A stretch of 64,000 nt of DNA from Massilia sp. METH4 (GCF_037094685.1 NZ_CP146614.1:5766001-5830000), one strand, 5' to 3'; counted from the first letter of the stretch, positions 1-10,168 are shown. Notes: generated by a model from the letters alone, not told the origin. A program made the numbers and translations.

Positions 1-236
1 ATGCGCTCACATGGCACGGCATAGCCGTAGCGCGTGACGACGACGCCCTCGATCGGCCCCTTCCAGTGCTGTTCCAGCGCCTGGGCCATGGCCGCCGACG
101 CCTTGCCGGCGCCGATGACGATCGTGCGGCCCTTCGGCGCGGGAGGCAGGTAGCGACCGATGGTCAGCGATGGCTGCGCCGCGTTCACCGCGGCGGTAAA
201 CATGGCCTGCAGCAGTTCACGCGGCGCGCTGATCAT
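1..236 (-). CDS. Glycerate 2-kinase (DUF4147/MOFRL family), 5' part only
   Basis: Only the first 78 codons lie in the window; the gene runs off the left edge. The N-terminus has a Rossmann-like stretch (TIVIGAGKASAAMAQALE, about residues 39-56) followed by VVVTRYGYAVPCERI, which is characteristic of the TtuD/GckA glycerate 2-kinases once annotated as hydroxypyruvate reductases. The family phosphorylates D-glycerate to 2-phosphoglycerate. The ATG overlaps the stop of the upstream reductase gene as ATGA, so it is the last visible gene of the gcl-hyi-glxR operon and would act on the glycerate that operon makes. The family call is firm from the N-terminus; whether the rest of the gene is intact cannot be seen. 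Confidence 0.82.
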   Translation of the reverse strand, partial: MISAPRELLQAMFTAAVNAAQPSLTIGRYLPPAPKGRTIVIGAGKASAAMAQALEQHWKGPIEGVVVTRYGYAVPCER

Positions 237-1135
237 TTCGAGTTCCCTGCCTGCTGGCCGATCTCGAAGTTCGCCATCACTTCCAGGGCCCGCACCATGG
301 CGGAGTGGTCCCAGGCGCCGCCGTCGCGCGCTGCGCAGGCGTTGAACAGTTCCTGCGCGGTCGCGGTGTTCGGCAGCGACATGTTCAGCTGGCGCGCGGT
401 GGTCAGGGCCAGGTTCAGGTCCTTGCGGTGCAGGTCGATGCGGAAGCCCGGATCGAAGGTGCGCTTGATCATGCGTTCGCCATGCACTTCCAGGATGCGC
501 GAGGAAGCGAAGCCGCCCATCAGGGCTTCACGCACGCGTGCCGGATCGGCGCCGGCCTTGGCGGCCAGCAGCAGCGCCTCGCCCACGGCTTCGATGGTCA
601 GCGCCACGATGATCTGGTTCGCCACCTTGGTGATCTGGCCGTCGCCGTTGCCGCCCACCAGCGTGATGTTCTTGCCCATCAGCTGGAACAGCGGCTTGAC
701 GGTTTCGAACGCCTTCTCGCTGCCGCCCACCATGATCGTCAGCGAAGCGGCTTTCGCGCCCACTTCGCCGCCGGACACGGGCGCATCCAGGTATTCGCAG
801 CCCAGCGCGTTGATGCGCCTGGCGAAATCCTTCGTGGCGACCGGCGAGATCGAGCTCATGTCGACCACGATCTTGCCGGCGGTCAGGCCCTTCGCCACGC
901 CGTGTTCGCCGAACAGCACGTCTTCCACGTGCGGGGTATCCGGCACCATGACGAAGATGATGTCGGCGGCCTTGGCCACGTCGGTGCTGCAGGCTGCCAC
1001 GCTGGCGCCGGCTTCGATCAGGTTCGACGGGGTCGGGGTCTGCGAGTACGTGAACAGTTTATGGCCGTTGTCCGCCAGGTGTTTCGCCATCGGGGCGCCC
1101 ATGATGCCCAGGCCGATGAAACCGATATTTGCCAT
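233..1135 (-). CDS. glxR: 2-hydroxy-3-oxopropionate (tartronate semialdehyde) reductase
   Basis: A 300-residue member of the 3-hydroxyisobutyrate dehydrogenase family. It reduces tartronate semialdehyde, the product of glyoxylate carboligase, to D-glycerate with NAD(P)H in the cytoplasm. The dinucleotide motif GFIGLGIMG is at residues 5-13, the substrate loop DAPVSGGEVGA begins near residue 118, and the catalytic lysine is Lys170 in GGNGDGQITKVANQ. Length matches GarR/GlxR. A clear Shine-Dalgarno (GAGGAGA) precedes the ATG. It follows hyi by 35 bp and overlaps the downstream glycerate kinase by 4 bp. The assignment to tartronate semialdehyde rather than hydroxyisobutyrate rests on the gcl neighbourhood as well as the sequence. 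Confidence 0.92.
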   Translation of the reverse strand: MANIGFIGLGIMGAPMAKHLADNGHKLFTYSQTPTPSNLIEAGASVAACSTDVAKAADIIFVMVPDTPHVEDVLFGEHGVAKGLTAGKIVVDMSSISPVATKDFARRINALGCEYLDAPVSGGEVGAKAASLTIMVGGSEKAFETVKPLFQLMGKNITLVGGNGDGQITKVANQIIVALTIEAVGEALLLAAKAGADPARVREALMGGFASSRILEVHGERMIKRTFDPGFRIDLHRKDLNLALTTARQLNMSLPNTATAQELFNACAARDGGAWDHSAMVRALEVMANFEIGQQAGNSK

Positions 1136-1170
1136 GATGTTCTCCTCTGTGTTCTCTTCAGTCGTGTGAA

Positions 1171-1947
1171 TTACTTAACGTTTTCCAGCCAGGCCAGGCC
1201 CTCGCGGGTATCGCCGGCAGGCTTGTACTCGCAGCCGATCCAGCCGTCGTAGCCGATCTTGTCGATGTGGCGGAACAGCCAGGCGTAGTTGATCTCGCCC
1301 GTACCCGGTTCGTTGCGGCCCGGGTTGTCCGCCACCTGGATGTGGCCGATGCGGCCCAGGTGCCGTGCCAGCGTGGCACCCAGCTCCCCTTCCGTGCGCT
1401 GGGCGTGGTACACGTCGTACTGCACGAACAGGTTGTCGGAACCCACTTCATCCAGCAGGCGCAGCGCCTGCTCCGTGCGGTTCAGGTAGAAGCCGGGGAT
1501 GTCGTAGGTGTTGATCGGCTCGACCAGCAGGCGGATGCCCGCTTCCTTCAGTTTCGCGGCGGCGTACGACAGGTTGTCCACCACGGTCCGGCGCAGGACT
1601 TCCTCCGAAACGCCGGCCGGCGCGATGCCGACCAGGCAGTTCACGGTGCGGCAGCGCAGCGCGGTGGCGTATTCGATCGCGCGGTCCACGCCTTCGCGGA
1701 ATTCCTGCACGCGGTCCGGGTGGCAAGCGATGCCACGCTCGCCTTTTTCCCAATTACCGGCCGGCAGGTTGTGCAACACCTGCGTGAGGCCGTGCTGTTC
1801 CAGCTGCGCCGCCAGTTCTTCCTTGGCGAACGGGTAAGGGAACAGGTACTCCACTCCCTTGAAGCCCGCGTCGGCCGCGGCCTTGAAGCGTTCCAGGAAG
1901 GGCAGCTCGTTGAAGAGCATGGTCAGGTTGGCTGCGAAACGTGGCAT
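1171..1947 (-). CDS. hyi: Hydroxypyruvate isomerase
   Basis: A 258-residue TIM-barrel protein of the xylose isomerase-like (AP endonuclease 2) superfamily, the usual Hyi length. It interconverts hydroxypyruvate and tartronate semialdehyde. Typical Hyi features are the start MPRFAANLTMLFNELPFLERF, the strand LLVEPINTYDIPGFYL with a metal-binding Glu, and QYDVYHAQRTEG. It lies 12 bp downstream of gcl and upstream of glxR on the same strand, the classical gcl-hyi-glxR order of E. coli and many beta- and gammaproteobacteria. The start is supported by a purine-rich GAGGAGAAAG just upstream. Confidence 0.92.
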   Translation of the reverse strand: MPRFAANLTMLFNELPFLERFKAAADAGFKGVEYLFPYPFAKEELAAQLEQHGLTQVLHNLPAGNWEKGERGIACHPDRVQEFREGVDRAIEYATALRCRTVNCLVGIAPAGVSEEVLRRTVVDNLSYAAAKLKEAGIRLLVEPINTYDIPGFYLNRTEQALRLLDEVGSDNLFVQYDVYHAQRTEGELGATLARHLGRIGHIQVADNPGRNEPGTGEINYAWLFRHIDKIGYDGWIGCEYKPAGDTREGLAWLENVK

Positions 1948-1959
1948 AACTTTCTCCTC

Positions 1960-3741
<1,782 letters not shown>

Positions 3742-3773
3742 GCTCGTCTCCTGGGGTTCATGTCAATGGGTCC

Positions 3774-3802
3774 AGCATACGGAGATGCCCACAGGTATTG
3801 AA
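3774..3802 (-). promoter_or_regulatory. Candidate promoter of the gcl operon
   Basis: On the minus strand a TTCAAT (-35, 3797-3802) and a TATGCT (-10, 3774-3779) are separated by exactly 17 bp, placing a start about 25-30 bp upstream of the gcl start codon. Both hexamers are imperfect, as expected for an activator-dependent promoter. A LysR-type inverted repeat lies just upstream. Read by eye only. Confidence 0.4.
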
Positions 3803-3810
3803 TTGCTGCT

Positions 3811-3831
3811 AGTATTCGATCAGTCGATACT
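3811..3831. promoter_or_regulatory. LysR-type operator AGTAT-N11-ATACT
   Basis: A perfect 5-bp inverted repeat, AGTAT and ATACT, spaced by 11 bp. It satisfies the T-N11-A rule for LysR-family binding sites. It sits between divergent gcl and the LysR gene, roughly at -50 relative to the proposed gcl promoter and directly upstream of the regulator's start codon. That is the usual position for an activator site that also autorepresses the regulator. Confidence 0.6.
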
Positions 3832-3842
3832 TGGAGTACTGG

Positions 3843-4760
3843 ATGGACCGCTATACTGAAATTCGCAGCTTTATCCTCGTGACCGAAAAAGGCAGCTTCG
3901 CCGCCGCCGCCGTGGCCGAGGGAGTCACACCCGTCGTGATGGGGCGCCGCCTGGACGCCCTCGAACGCCGCCTCGGCGTGCGCCTGATGCACCGCTCCAC
4001 GCGCGGCCTCACGCTCACCGCGCTGGGCGAGCAATTCATCGAACCCTGCCGGCAACTGTTGCGCGATTTCGACATCGCCGAGAACAGCATCAGCGCCGGC
4101 CGCGCCACCGTGCGGGGCCACCTGGTGGTTTCCGCGCCCGCGGCCTTCGGCCGCTCGCACGTGGCGCCGCACGCGCCTGGCTTCCAGGCCAGCCACCCGG
4201 AGCTCAAGATGTCGTTCAACCTGACCGACAGCGTGGTCGACCTGGTGCGCGAGGGCTACGACATGGGTATCCGCATCGGCGAAGTCACCGATCCTAACTA
4301 CGTGGCGGTGCCGCTGTTCCCGAACCGCCGCGTGGTCTGCGGCACCACGCAATATTTCGAACGCCACGGCATTCCGCGCACGCCCGAAGACCTGGTGCGC
4401 CACAACTGCCTGGCGTTCAACCTGCAGGGTGGCCAGCAGCGCGGCTGGACCTTTCAGAACGAAGGCAAGCCATTCGCCGTGCGCGTGGACGGCGACCTGT
4501 CATGCAACGATGGCGAACTGCTGTTCGACTGGGTCAAGCAGGGGCTGGGCATCGGCTGGCGCTCCACGTGGGAAATCCAGGCCGAGCTGAAACGGGGGGA
4601 ACTGGTGACCGTATTGGATGAATATGCGGTGCCGAGCTATCCGATCCAGGCGGTATATCCGCAGCAGCGGTATCTGCCGGCGAAGATACGGCATTTCATC
4701 GATCACCTGAAGCAGGTGTATAACGCGCCGGGGTATTGGGAGAAGGCGCGGAAGGGGTGA
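3843..4760 (+). CDS. LysR-family transcriptional regulator, probable regulator of the gcl operon
   Basis: A 305-residue LysR protein. The N-terminal winged helix-turn-helix spans about residues 1-60 (SFILVTEKGSFAAAAVAEGV, then RRLDALERRLGVRLMHRSTR), followed by the effector domain to the C-terminus. The ATG at 3843 is preferred to an in-frame TTG at 3831 because a GGAG lies six bases before the ATG. The gene is transcribed away from gcl with a 101-bp gap holding a T-N11-A inverted repeat, so control of gcl-hyi-glxR is a reasonable inference. The effector is unknown; glyoxylate or a pathway intermediate is plausible. Confidence 0.88.
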   Translation: MDRYTEIRSFILVTEKGSFAAAAVAEGVTPVVMGRRLDALERRLGVRLMHRSTRGLTLTALGEQFIEPCRQLLRDFDIAENSISAGRATVRGHLVVSAPAAFGRSHVAPHAPGFQASHPELKMSFNLTDSVVDLVREGYDMGIRIGEVTDPNYVAVPLFPNRRVVCGTTQYFERHGIPRTPEDLVRHNCLAFNLQGGQQRGWTFQNEGKPFAVRVDGDLSCNDGELLFDWVKQGLGIGWRSTWEIQAELKRGELVTVLDEYAVPSYPIQAVYPQQRYLPAKIRHFIDHLKQVYNAPGYWEKARKG

Positions 4761-4822
4761 CGTGGATGGTCGCGGACCGGGGCTTGGGAGGATGGAACGC
4801 TGTGGTCGCGGACCAGGCTTCG

Positions 4823-4949
4823 GGAAAACCGGTGTCTGACACCATTTCCGGAGGAAATGATGTCAGACACCGATACTTCCGCGCCGCGTGAGGAGTGGTG
4901 TCGCACATTTTTTCGCGCAGCGAAAAAGTGTCCGACACCGGTTTTCTCT
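4823..4949. repeat. Paired GTGTC-hairpin intergenic element, copy A
   Basis: Two consecutive imperfect hairpins, 4831-4871 (arms starting GGTGTCTGACACC) and 4897-4939 (arms starting GGTGTCGCACA), lie between convergent genes. The outer borders are AAAACCGGTGTC on the left and GACACCGGTTTT on the right, so the whole unit is itself inverted. The same architecture recurs at 18972-19137 and 28395-28519. Just before it, GGTCGCGGACC occurs twice (near 4769 and 4804), another short repeat. There is no U-run typical of an intrinsic terminator. It resembles REP/REPIN-type dispersed elements. Confidence 0.7.
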
Positions 4950-4964
4950 AGAGCTCGCCACATA

Positions 4965-5801
4965 TCAAAACTTCGCGACAGCCGCCGGCCCCTCCAGCCG
5001 CTTCACGACGATATTCCGATAAAACGTCTCGGCTCCCTCCGACTGGATCGAAAACTTCCCGCGCGCGAGCGGCACCGCCTTCCCATCCACCTTCTGCAAG
5101 GAATTCTCGCCCCGGAACACCTCGTGCCCATTGACGATGTGAATGAGCGTCTTCCCGTCGGCGATCACTTCCATCGTGTTCCACTCCCCGGTCGGCTTCT
5201 CGTGATTCCCCTTCTTCAGGATGCGGGCCGCCAAGCCCGTGCGCAAGGGCAGCGAGGGCTCATACCGGAAGAACTTCCAGTCCCCCTGGTTCGCGTCGCC
5301 CACGCGCGCGTCGACCGTTACGCCATCGAGACTGTGGTAGTCGCCGCAATCGCCTTCCTGGATCTGGAATTCATGGCTGCGCATCCAGTGCCCGCTCTGC
5401 GCGCCCTCCGGGCCCACGGCGTAGTACAGCAAGCCGCTGTCGCGCGGCGCCTGCAGCCGCGGCGACCATTTTTTCTCGCCCCACTTCACGTCGAATTTGA
5501 GATGAAAGTTGTCGTACTCGCCGGTGGTAGAGACGGCGCCCCACTCCTCGCCCGATACGCGCAGCATGCCATCGACGACCGAAAACACCTTCTTCGGGTC
5601 GTTGTTCGCGCCGCGCACCGAGGTCGGCACCTTCATGTTGTCGGACGTCGGCTGCATGCTGACCCACGTCGTCCAGCCACCCAGGTCCTTGCCATTGAAG
5701 AGGGATTTCCATTCGCCGTCGGCGGCGAAGGCGGAGGCGGAGGCACCGAGGGCGATGGCGGCGGTGAGCAGGCCCAGGCGGGCGTTACGAAGGATGGTCA
5801 T
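4965..5801 (-). CDS. Exported DUF1080 (3-keto-disaccharide hydrolase family) protein
   Basis: A 278-residue protein with a signal peptide (MTILRNARLGLLTAAIALG, cleavage likely after ASAFA near residue 26). It is followed by a single DUF1080 (PF06439) jelly-roll domain beginning WKSLFNGKDLGGW. Family members are proposed or shown to act on 3-keto-glycosides, and some are annotated glycoside hydrolase family 16-like. An in-frame TTG at 5831 would add ten residues before the signal peptide; the ATG at 5801 gives a better export signal, though neither has a clear Shine-Dalgarno. It is divergent from the PAS-AraC gene and next to the GMC dehydrogenase operon, which suggests it cleaves the oxidised sugar in the periplasm. 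Substrate unknown. Confidence 0.8.
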   Translation of the reverse strand: MTILRNARLGLLTAAIALGASASAFAADGEWKSLFNGKDLGGWTTWVSMQPTSDNMKVPTSVRGANNDPKKVFSVVDGMLRVSGEEWGAVSTTGEYDNFHLKFDVKWGEKKWSPRLQAPRDSGLLYYAVGPEGAQSGHWMRSHEFQIQEGDCGDYHSLDGVTVDARVGDANQGDWKFFRYEPSLPLRTGLAARILKKGNHEKPTGEWNTMEVIADGKTLIHIVNGHEVFRGENSLQKVDGKAVPLARGKFSIQSEGAETFYRNIVVKRLEGPAAVAKF

Positions 5802-5998
5802 GTCGTCGGCTATGATGGGATGGTAGCGCAATCCTACCGTGGCGGAAGCGCGCTGGCTATCACGGAATCGGCATCTTTCCGCGCGGGCCGCGCCAGCGCA
5901 TGCCTGCCGATTTCGTTATAAATTTTTCCGATTTTCTACCACTCCCGGAATTTACCGAATGCTACTATTCCCGACATAACAAAACGGAGACAGCCACG

Positions 5999-6865
5999 AT
6001 GAGCACCATTGTCATTGGCAGGGGGGTAGTCGTATCCCAGGGGGGCCGCGAGGAGCGCAACGAGCGCCAGGGGCCGGCCCGCACGGGCATCGCCACGCAG
6101 GCGGAATGTGCCAATTTTTTTGCCGATCACGGCATCTCCACGCCCAGCGCGCTGTTCGACACGCTGCCGGACATGCACTACTTCGCCAAGAACCGGGCCG
6201 GCCAGTTCGTATGGGGCAACCGCCTGCTCCAGGACCAGCATGACCTGGGGAACGTGAACGACATCCTCGGCAAGACGGACCACGATTTCTTCCGGCGCGA
6301 CATCGCCGACCGTATTCGCGCCGACGACCTCTCCGTGATGGAACGGGGCGTCACCGTCAAGAACAAGCTCGAGGTGCTGGGCAGCGCCAGCGGCGAACTC
6401 ACCTGGCTGTTCACCACCAAGGCGCCGATCCGCGATCGCCATGGCGAGATCGTGGGCATCGAAGGCTTCTCGCGCGACGCCAAGCGCTCGCAGGACGTGA
6501 TCGCGCCCTTCCATGAATTCCGCGCCTGCATCGAATACGTGCAGGCGCACCTGATGGAAAACATCAATATCGAGCACCTGGCGCGGCTGTCGTGCATGTC
6601 GCTGTCCACGTTCGAGCGCAAGTTCAAGCAGCACTTTTCCCTCACGCCGAAACAGTACATCCTGCACCTGAAGGTGCACGAAGCCTGCCGCCTGCTGCCG
6701 CAGATGAACAATATCGCCCGCGTGGCGGCGGAAACGGGTTTTGGCGGGCAAAGCTATTTCACGAAGCAGTTCCGCACCGTGGTGGGCATCACGCCCAAGC
6801 AATACCAGCTGTCGCTGGCCGGCCGCGGCGCCAATGCGCGCCGGCCCCGCCCCGCCCCCGCCTGA
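5999..6865 (+). CDS. AraC-family regulator with N-terminal PAS domain
   Basis: About 288 residues. A PAS domain occupies roughly residues 25-140 (DTLPDMHYFAKNRAGQFVWGN; later LTWLFTTKAPIRDRHGEIVG). A two-helix-turn-helix AraC domain fills the C-terminal 100 residues (IEHLARLSCMSLSTFERKF and GFGGQSYFTKQFRTVVGIT). The ATG at 5999 is chosen because CGGAGA stands upstream; a longer frame beginning at 5900 lacks a site. It lies between the divergent DUF1080 gene and the GMC operon (106 bp downstream), so it is the likely regulator of both. The PAS ligand could be a sugar derivative, but nothing in the sequence identifies it. Confidence 0.85.
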   Translation: MSTIVIGRGVVVSQGGREERNERQGPARTGIATQAECANFFADHGISTPSALFDTLPDMHYFAKNRAGQFVWGNRLLQDQHDLGNVNDILGKTDHDFFRRDIADRIRADDLSVMERGVTVKNKLEVLGSASGELTWLFTTKAPIRDRHGEIVGIEGFSRDAKRSQDVIAPFHEFRACIEYVQAHLMENINIEHLARLSCMSLSTFERKFKQHFSLTPKQYILHLKVHEACRLLPQMNNIARVAAETGFGGQSYFTKQFRTVVGITPKQYQLSLAGRGANARRPRPAPA

Positions 6866-6970
6866 CCGCCGATTACCCAAGAGCCGCCCGAGCGGCCTGC
6901 AAGACTGGCTTGAAATCGTTGTCTTGATTTGTTGTCTTGATTCATTCGTTTGTCTTTTTGGAGGAGACCC

Positions 6971-7564
6971 ATGTTGAACCGTGGAGACGAAGGGCCGCGA
7001 GAGCCCGACGGCGCACGCCGCTCCGCCCTGCTGCATATCGGAGCATTGGGAGCGCTGTGCGGGCTCGCCCTGTCGGGCGATATCCTGGCCGCCGTCGCCG
7101 CGCCGAAAGGCGCGAAGCTGGAACTGCTGAGCGCCGACGAACTGGCGCTGACGGGCGTGCTGGCCGAGCTGATCATCCCGCAGACGGATACGCCGGGCGC
7201 CCTGGCCGTTGGCGCGCACCGCACCATCGACCACCTGCTGAAAGCTTGCGTGCTCGAGCCCGAGCAGGCGGCGTTCCGCGCGGGGCTGGCGCGCATCGAC
7301 GACGTGGCCCGGTCCAGCGCCGGCAAGCGTTTCACCGCCCTGCCCCATGCGCGCCAGGTCGCCCTGCTCACGAACCTCGACAATGGCGCCGCGCCGTTCA
7401 ACGGCGAAGACCAGCGCTTCTTCCGCCAGCTGAAGGGCTATGTGGCGTTCGCCTACTACACGTCCGAAGCGGGCGCCTCGAAGGAACTGGCCTACCTGCC
7501 CGTCCCGGGCGGCTTCACCGGCAACGTCAAAATCAACCGCTCCACGCGTACCTGGGCACTGTGA
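6971..7564 (+). CDS. Gluconate 2-dehydrogenase subunit 3 family protein (GMC dehydrogenase small subunit, Tat-exported)
   Basis: A 197-residue protein of the gluconate 2-dehydrogenase subunit 3 family. The N-terminus has a twin-arginine pair followed by a hydrophobic stretch (ARRSALLHIGALGALCGLA), consistent with Tat export. The conserved body includes LAELIIPQTDTPGA and the C-terminal YLPVPGGFTGNVKI. In known systems (gluconate, glucose and glucoside 3-dehydrogenases) this subunit carries the Tat signal and takes the folded flavoprotein subunit through the membrane with it. A strong GGAGGAGA precedes the ATG; an upstream in-frame TTG was not used. The GMC gene starts two bases after this stop codon. 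Confidence 0.87.
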   Translation: MLNRGDEGPREPDGARRSALLHIGALGALCGLALSGDILAAVAAPKGAKLELLSADELALTGVLAELIIPQTDTPGALAVGAHRTIDHLLKACVLEPEQAAFRAGLARIDDVARSSAGKRFTALPHARQVALLTNLDNGAAPFNGEDQRFFRQLKGYVAFAYYTSEAGASKELAYLPVPGGFTGNVKINRSTRTWAL

Positions 7565-7566
7565 AC

Positions 7567-9306
7567 ATGGAACCTGTCTCGTCGTTTTACATCAAGACCA
7601 GCCCGGAAACGTTCGACGCGATCGTCGTCGGCTCCGGCATCACGGGCGGCTGGGCCGCCAAGGAACTCACCGAACGCGGCCTGAAGACGCTGATGGTCGA
7701 GCGCGGCCGCCCGGTCGAACACGGTGTCGACTACATCGGCGAAAACAAGGCCCCGTGGGAGATGCCGAACCGCGGCAAGGTCGACGCGAAAGTGGCCGAG
7801 GAACAGTACTTCAACCAGAAGATGTGCTACGCCTTCGACGAGCACACGCAGCAATTCTTCAACAACGACCGCGACATGCCGTACTCCACACCCGAGGGAC
7901 GGCCGTTCAGCTGGATACGAGGCAACCAGCTCGGCGGCAAGTCGCTGATGTGGGCGCGCCAATCCTACCGCTGGAGCGACCTCGACTTCGAGGCAAACCT
8001 GAAGGATGGCCACGGGGTCGACTGGCCGATCCGCTATGCCGACCTGGCGCCGTGGTACAGCCACGTGGAACGCCACGTCGGCATCAGCGGCAGCAAGGAA
8101 GGCCTCGCGGTGCTGCCGGACAGCGAATTCCTGCCCGCCTTCGATTTCAACACGGTGGAAGCGGCGCTCAAGCGGAAGTTCGATGCGAAGTACGCGCCGG
8201 CCCGCATGATCATGGGCCGCACGGCGAACCTGCGCACGCCCGGCGAAACGCAGCTCGCGCAAGGCCGCGGCCAGTGCCAGGCGCGCAGCCAGTGCCACCG
8301 CGGCTGCTCGTTCGGCGCGTATTTCTCGACGCAGAGTTCCACGCTGCCGGCAGCGGCGGCGACCGGCCGCCTGCGCATCGCCACCGACAGCATCGTCCAC
8401 AGCGTGATCCACGATCCGAAGACGAACCGCGCGACCGGTGTGCGCATCATCGATGCCCACACGCTGGAGATGCGCGAATTCCATGCCAAGGTCGTGGTGC
8501 TGTGCGCATCCACGCTGGCATCGACGGCGATCCTGCTGAACTCCACGTCGGAAACCTTCCCGAACGGCCTGGCCAACTCGTCAGGCGTGCTGGGGCACTA
8601 CCTGATGGACCACCTGTTCGGGGCGGGCGCCAACGGCCGCGTGGAAGGATTCGAGAACGATTACTACCAGGGCCGCCGCCCGACGGGGCCGTACATTCCG
8701 CGCTTTCGCAACGTGCTGGAGAAGCATCCGCAGTTCCTGCGCGGCTATGCGCTGTCGGGCGGCGCCGGACGCGAGGGCTGGACGTCGGCCGCCTACAAGC
8801 CCGGCTTCGGCAAGGACTTCAAGGCCATGATCAGGAAGCCCGGGCCCTGGCGCTTCGGCCTGGGCGGCCAGGGGGAGATGCTGCCCCGCTACGAGAACAT
8901 GGTGAGCCTGCACCCGACGAAAAAGGACAAGTGGGGCATGCCGCTGCTGCACATCGACTGCACCTATTCGGACAACGACCGGCGGATGCTGCAGGATATC
9001 GCCGATACGGCGGCCAATATCCTCGAAGACCTGGGCCTGAAGGATGTGAAGAAGCATGTCTCTTCGCCGGAAGACTGGCCGCCCGGCCTGTCGATCCACG
9101 AAATGGGCACGGCACGCATGGGGCGCGACCCCAAGACGTCCGTCCTGAACGGGTTCAACCAGGCGCACGACGTGCCGAACCTGTTCGTGACGGACGGTGC
9201 CGCCATGGCGTCGTGCGCCTGGCAAAACCCGTCGCTGACGTTCATGGCGATGACGGCGCGGGCATGTGCCTACGCGGTGAACGAGCTGAAGGCCGGCCGC
9301 ATCTGA
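7567..9306 (+). CDS. GMC-family FAD-dependent dehydrogenase, large subunit (glucoside 3-dehydrogenase-like)
   Basis: A 579-residue GMC oxidoreductase. The FAD-binding motif GSGITGGWAAKEL is at residues 22-34, with the flavin-contact region RGNQLGGKSLMW further on. The C-terminus has HEMGTARMGRDP and WQNPSLTFMAMTARA, the region that holds the active-site His/Asn. It has no signal peptide, so it probably travels with the Tat-exported small subunit encoded just upstream. A cysteine cluster (Cys237, Cys243, Cys247) might bind an iron-sulfur centre, as in bacterial FAD-glucose dehydrogenases. Context (DUF1080, two sugar isomerases, Gfo/Idh dehydrogenase) favours C3 oxidation of a glycoside over gluconate oxidation. 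Substrate and electron acceptor are unknown; no cytochrome subunit is adjacent. Confidence 0.85.
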   Translation: MEPVSSFYIKTSPETFDAIVVGSGITGGWAAKELTERGLKTLMVERGRPVEHGVDYIGENKAPWEMPNRGKVDAKVAEEQYFNQKMCYAFDEHTQQFFNNDRDMPYSTPEGRPFSWIRGNQLGGKSLMWARQSYRWSDLDFEANLKDGHGVDWPIRYADLAPWYSHVERHVGISGSKEGLAVLPDSEFLPAFDFNTVEAALKRKFDAKYAPARMIMGRTANLRTPGETQLAQGRGQCQARSQCHRGCSFGAYFSTQSSTLPAAAATGRLRIATDSIVHSVIHDPKTNRATGVRIIDAHTLEMREFHAKVVVLCASTLASTAILLNSTSETFPNGLANSSGVLGHYLMDHLFGAGANGRVEGFENDYYQGRRPTGPYIPRFRNVLEKHPQFLRGYALSGGAGREGWTSAAYKPGFGKDFKAMIRKPGPWRFGLGGQGEMLPRYENMVSLHPTKKDKWGMPLLHIDCTYSDNDRRMLQDIADTAANILEDLGLKDVKKHVSSPEDWPPGLSIHEMGTARMGRDPKTSVLNGFNQAHDVPNLFVTDGAAMASCAWQNPSLTFMAMTARACAYAVNELKAGRI

Positions 9307-9325
9307 CCAACCAACAGGAGACGAG

Positions 9326-10168
9326 ATGAAAACGATCAAACTCACGGCACTGCTGGCCCTCCTCGGCGCAGCCTCGCTCGCGCAGGCGGCGCAACCGAAG
9401 CTGGGTGTGCAATTGTGGTCCGTCAAGGACGAGATCAAGCAGGACTTCGAAGGCACGCTCGCGAAGATCGGCAAGCTGGGCTTCCAGGGCGTGGAATTCG
9501 CCGGCGAGTTCGGCCCTTACAAGAACGATCCTGGCGGCCTGAAAGCGTTCCTGGACAAGAACAAGCTGCAATGCGCGGGCGCCCACATGCATTTCGACGC
9601 GCTGGCCGACGAGCGCTTCGAAGCCACCACCGCCTTCTACAAGGTGCTGGGCTGCTCGAACCTCGTGATCTCGATGGATGCGCGCGGCAAGACCGTCGAG
9701 GGCAGCACGGAGATGAGCAAGCAGCTGACCGCCCTTTCCGGCAAGCTGGCCGGCAAGGGCATGCGCATCGGCTACCACAACCACGCGGAGGAATTTGCCG
9801 GCGCGGTGGGCAGCACGCCATGGGACGTCATCGCGAAGAACACGCCGAAAGCCTCGATCATGCAGCAGGACGTGGGCTGGACGACGTATGCCGGCAAGGA
9901 CCCGGTTGCGTACGTGAAGGCCTATCCGGGCCGCACCGTCAGCACGCACTTCAAGGCCAAGCTGGCCGAAGGCACGGCCGGCACGCCCATCATCGGGCAG
10001 GACAAGACCGACTGGGCGGGCCTGGCGCGCGCCGTCGGGCAGGTGGGCGGCACCGACTGGATCATCATCGAGCAGGAGGAATACCCGAACGGCATGGGCC
10101 AGCTGGAATCGGTCGCCGCATCGCTGAAGGGCTTGCAGGCCGTGCTCGCCAAGCTGCCCAAGCCATGA
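9326..10168 (+). CDS. Exported sugar phosphate isomerase/epimerase-like TIM-barrel protein
   Basis: 280 residues. A Sec-type signal peptide (MKTIKLTALLALLGAASLAQ, cleavage after QAA/near residue 22) precedes a xylose-isomerase-like TIM barrel (PKLGVQLWSVKDEI, then FQGVEFAGEFGPY and IGYHNHAEEF with a likely metal-binding His/Glu). An exported member of a family usually found in the cytoplasm suggests action on a free sugar or keto-sugar in the periplasm. It is placed between the GMC dehydrogenase (19-bp gap, good GGAG site) and the ABC importer (ATGA overlap), so it is co-transcribed with both. Possible roles are epimerisation or elimination of a 3-keto sugar; the reaction is not determined. 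Confidence 0.83.
   Translation: MKTIKLTALLALLGAASLAQAAQPKLGVQLWSVKDEIKQDFEGTLAKIGKLGFQGVEFAGEFGPYKNDPGGLKAFLDKNKLQCAGAHMHFDALADERFEATTAFYKVLGCSNLVISMDARGKTVEGSTEMSKQLTALSGKLAGKGMRIGYHNHAEEFAGAVGSTPWDVIAKNTPKASIMQQDVGWTTYAGKDPVAYVKAYPGRTVSTHFKAKLAEGTAGTPIIGQDKTDWAGLARAVGQVGGTDWIIIEQEEYPNGMGQLESVAASLKGLQAVLAKLPKP

Noticed and set aside
7567..9306. Gluconate 2-dehydrogenase large subunit
   Set aside because: The small subunit's family name suggests it, but the third (cytochrome c) subunit is absent and the surrounding genes point to glycoside oxidation. The neutral GMC call was kept.
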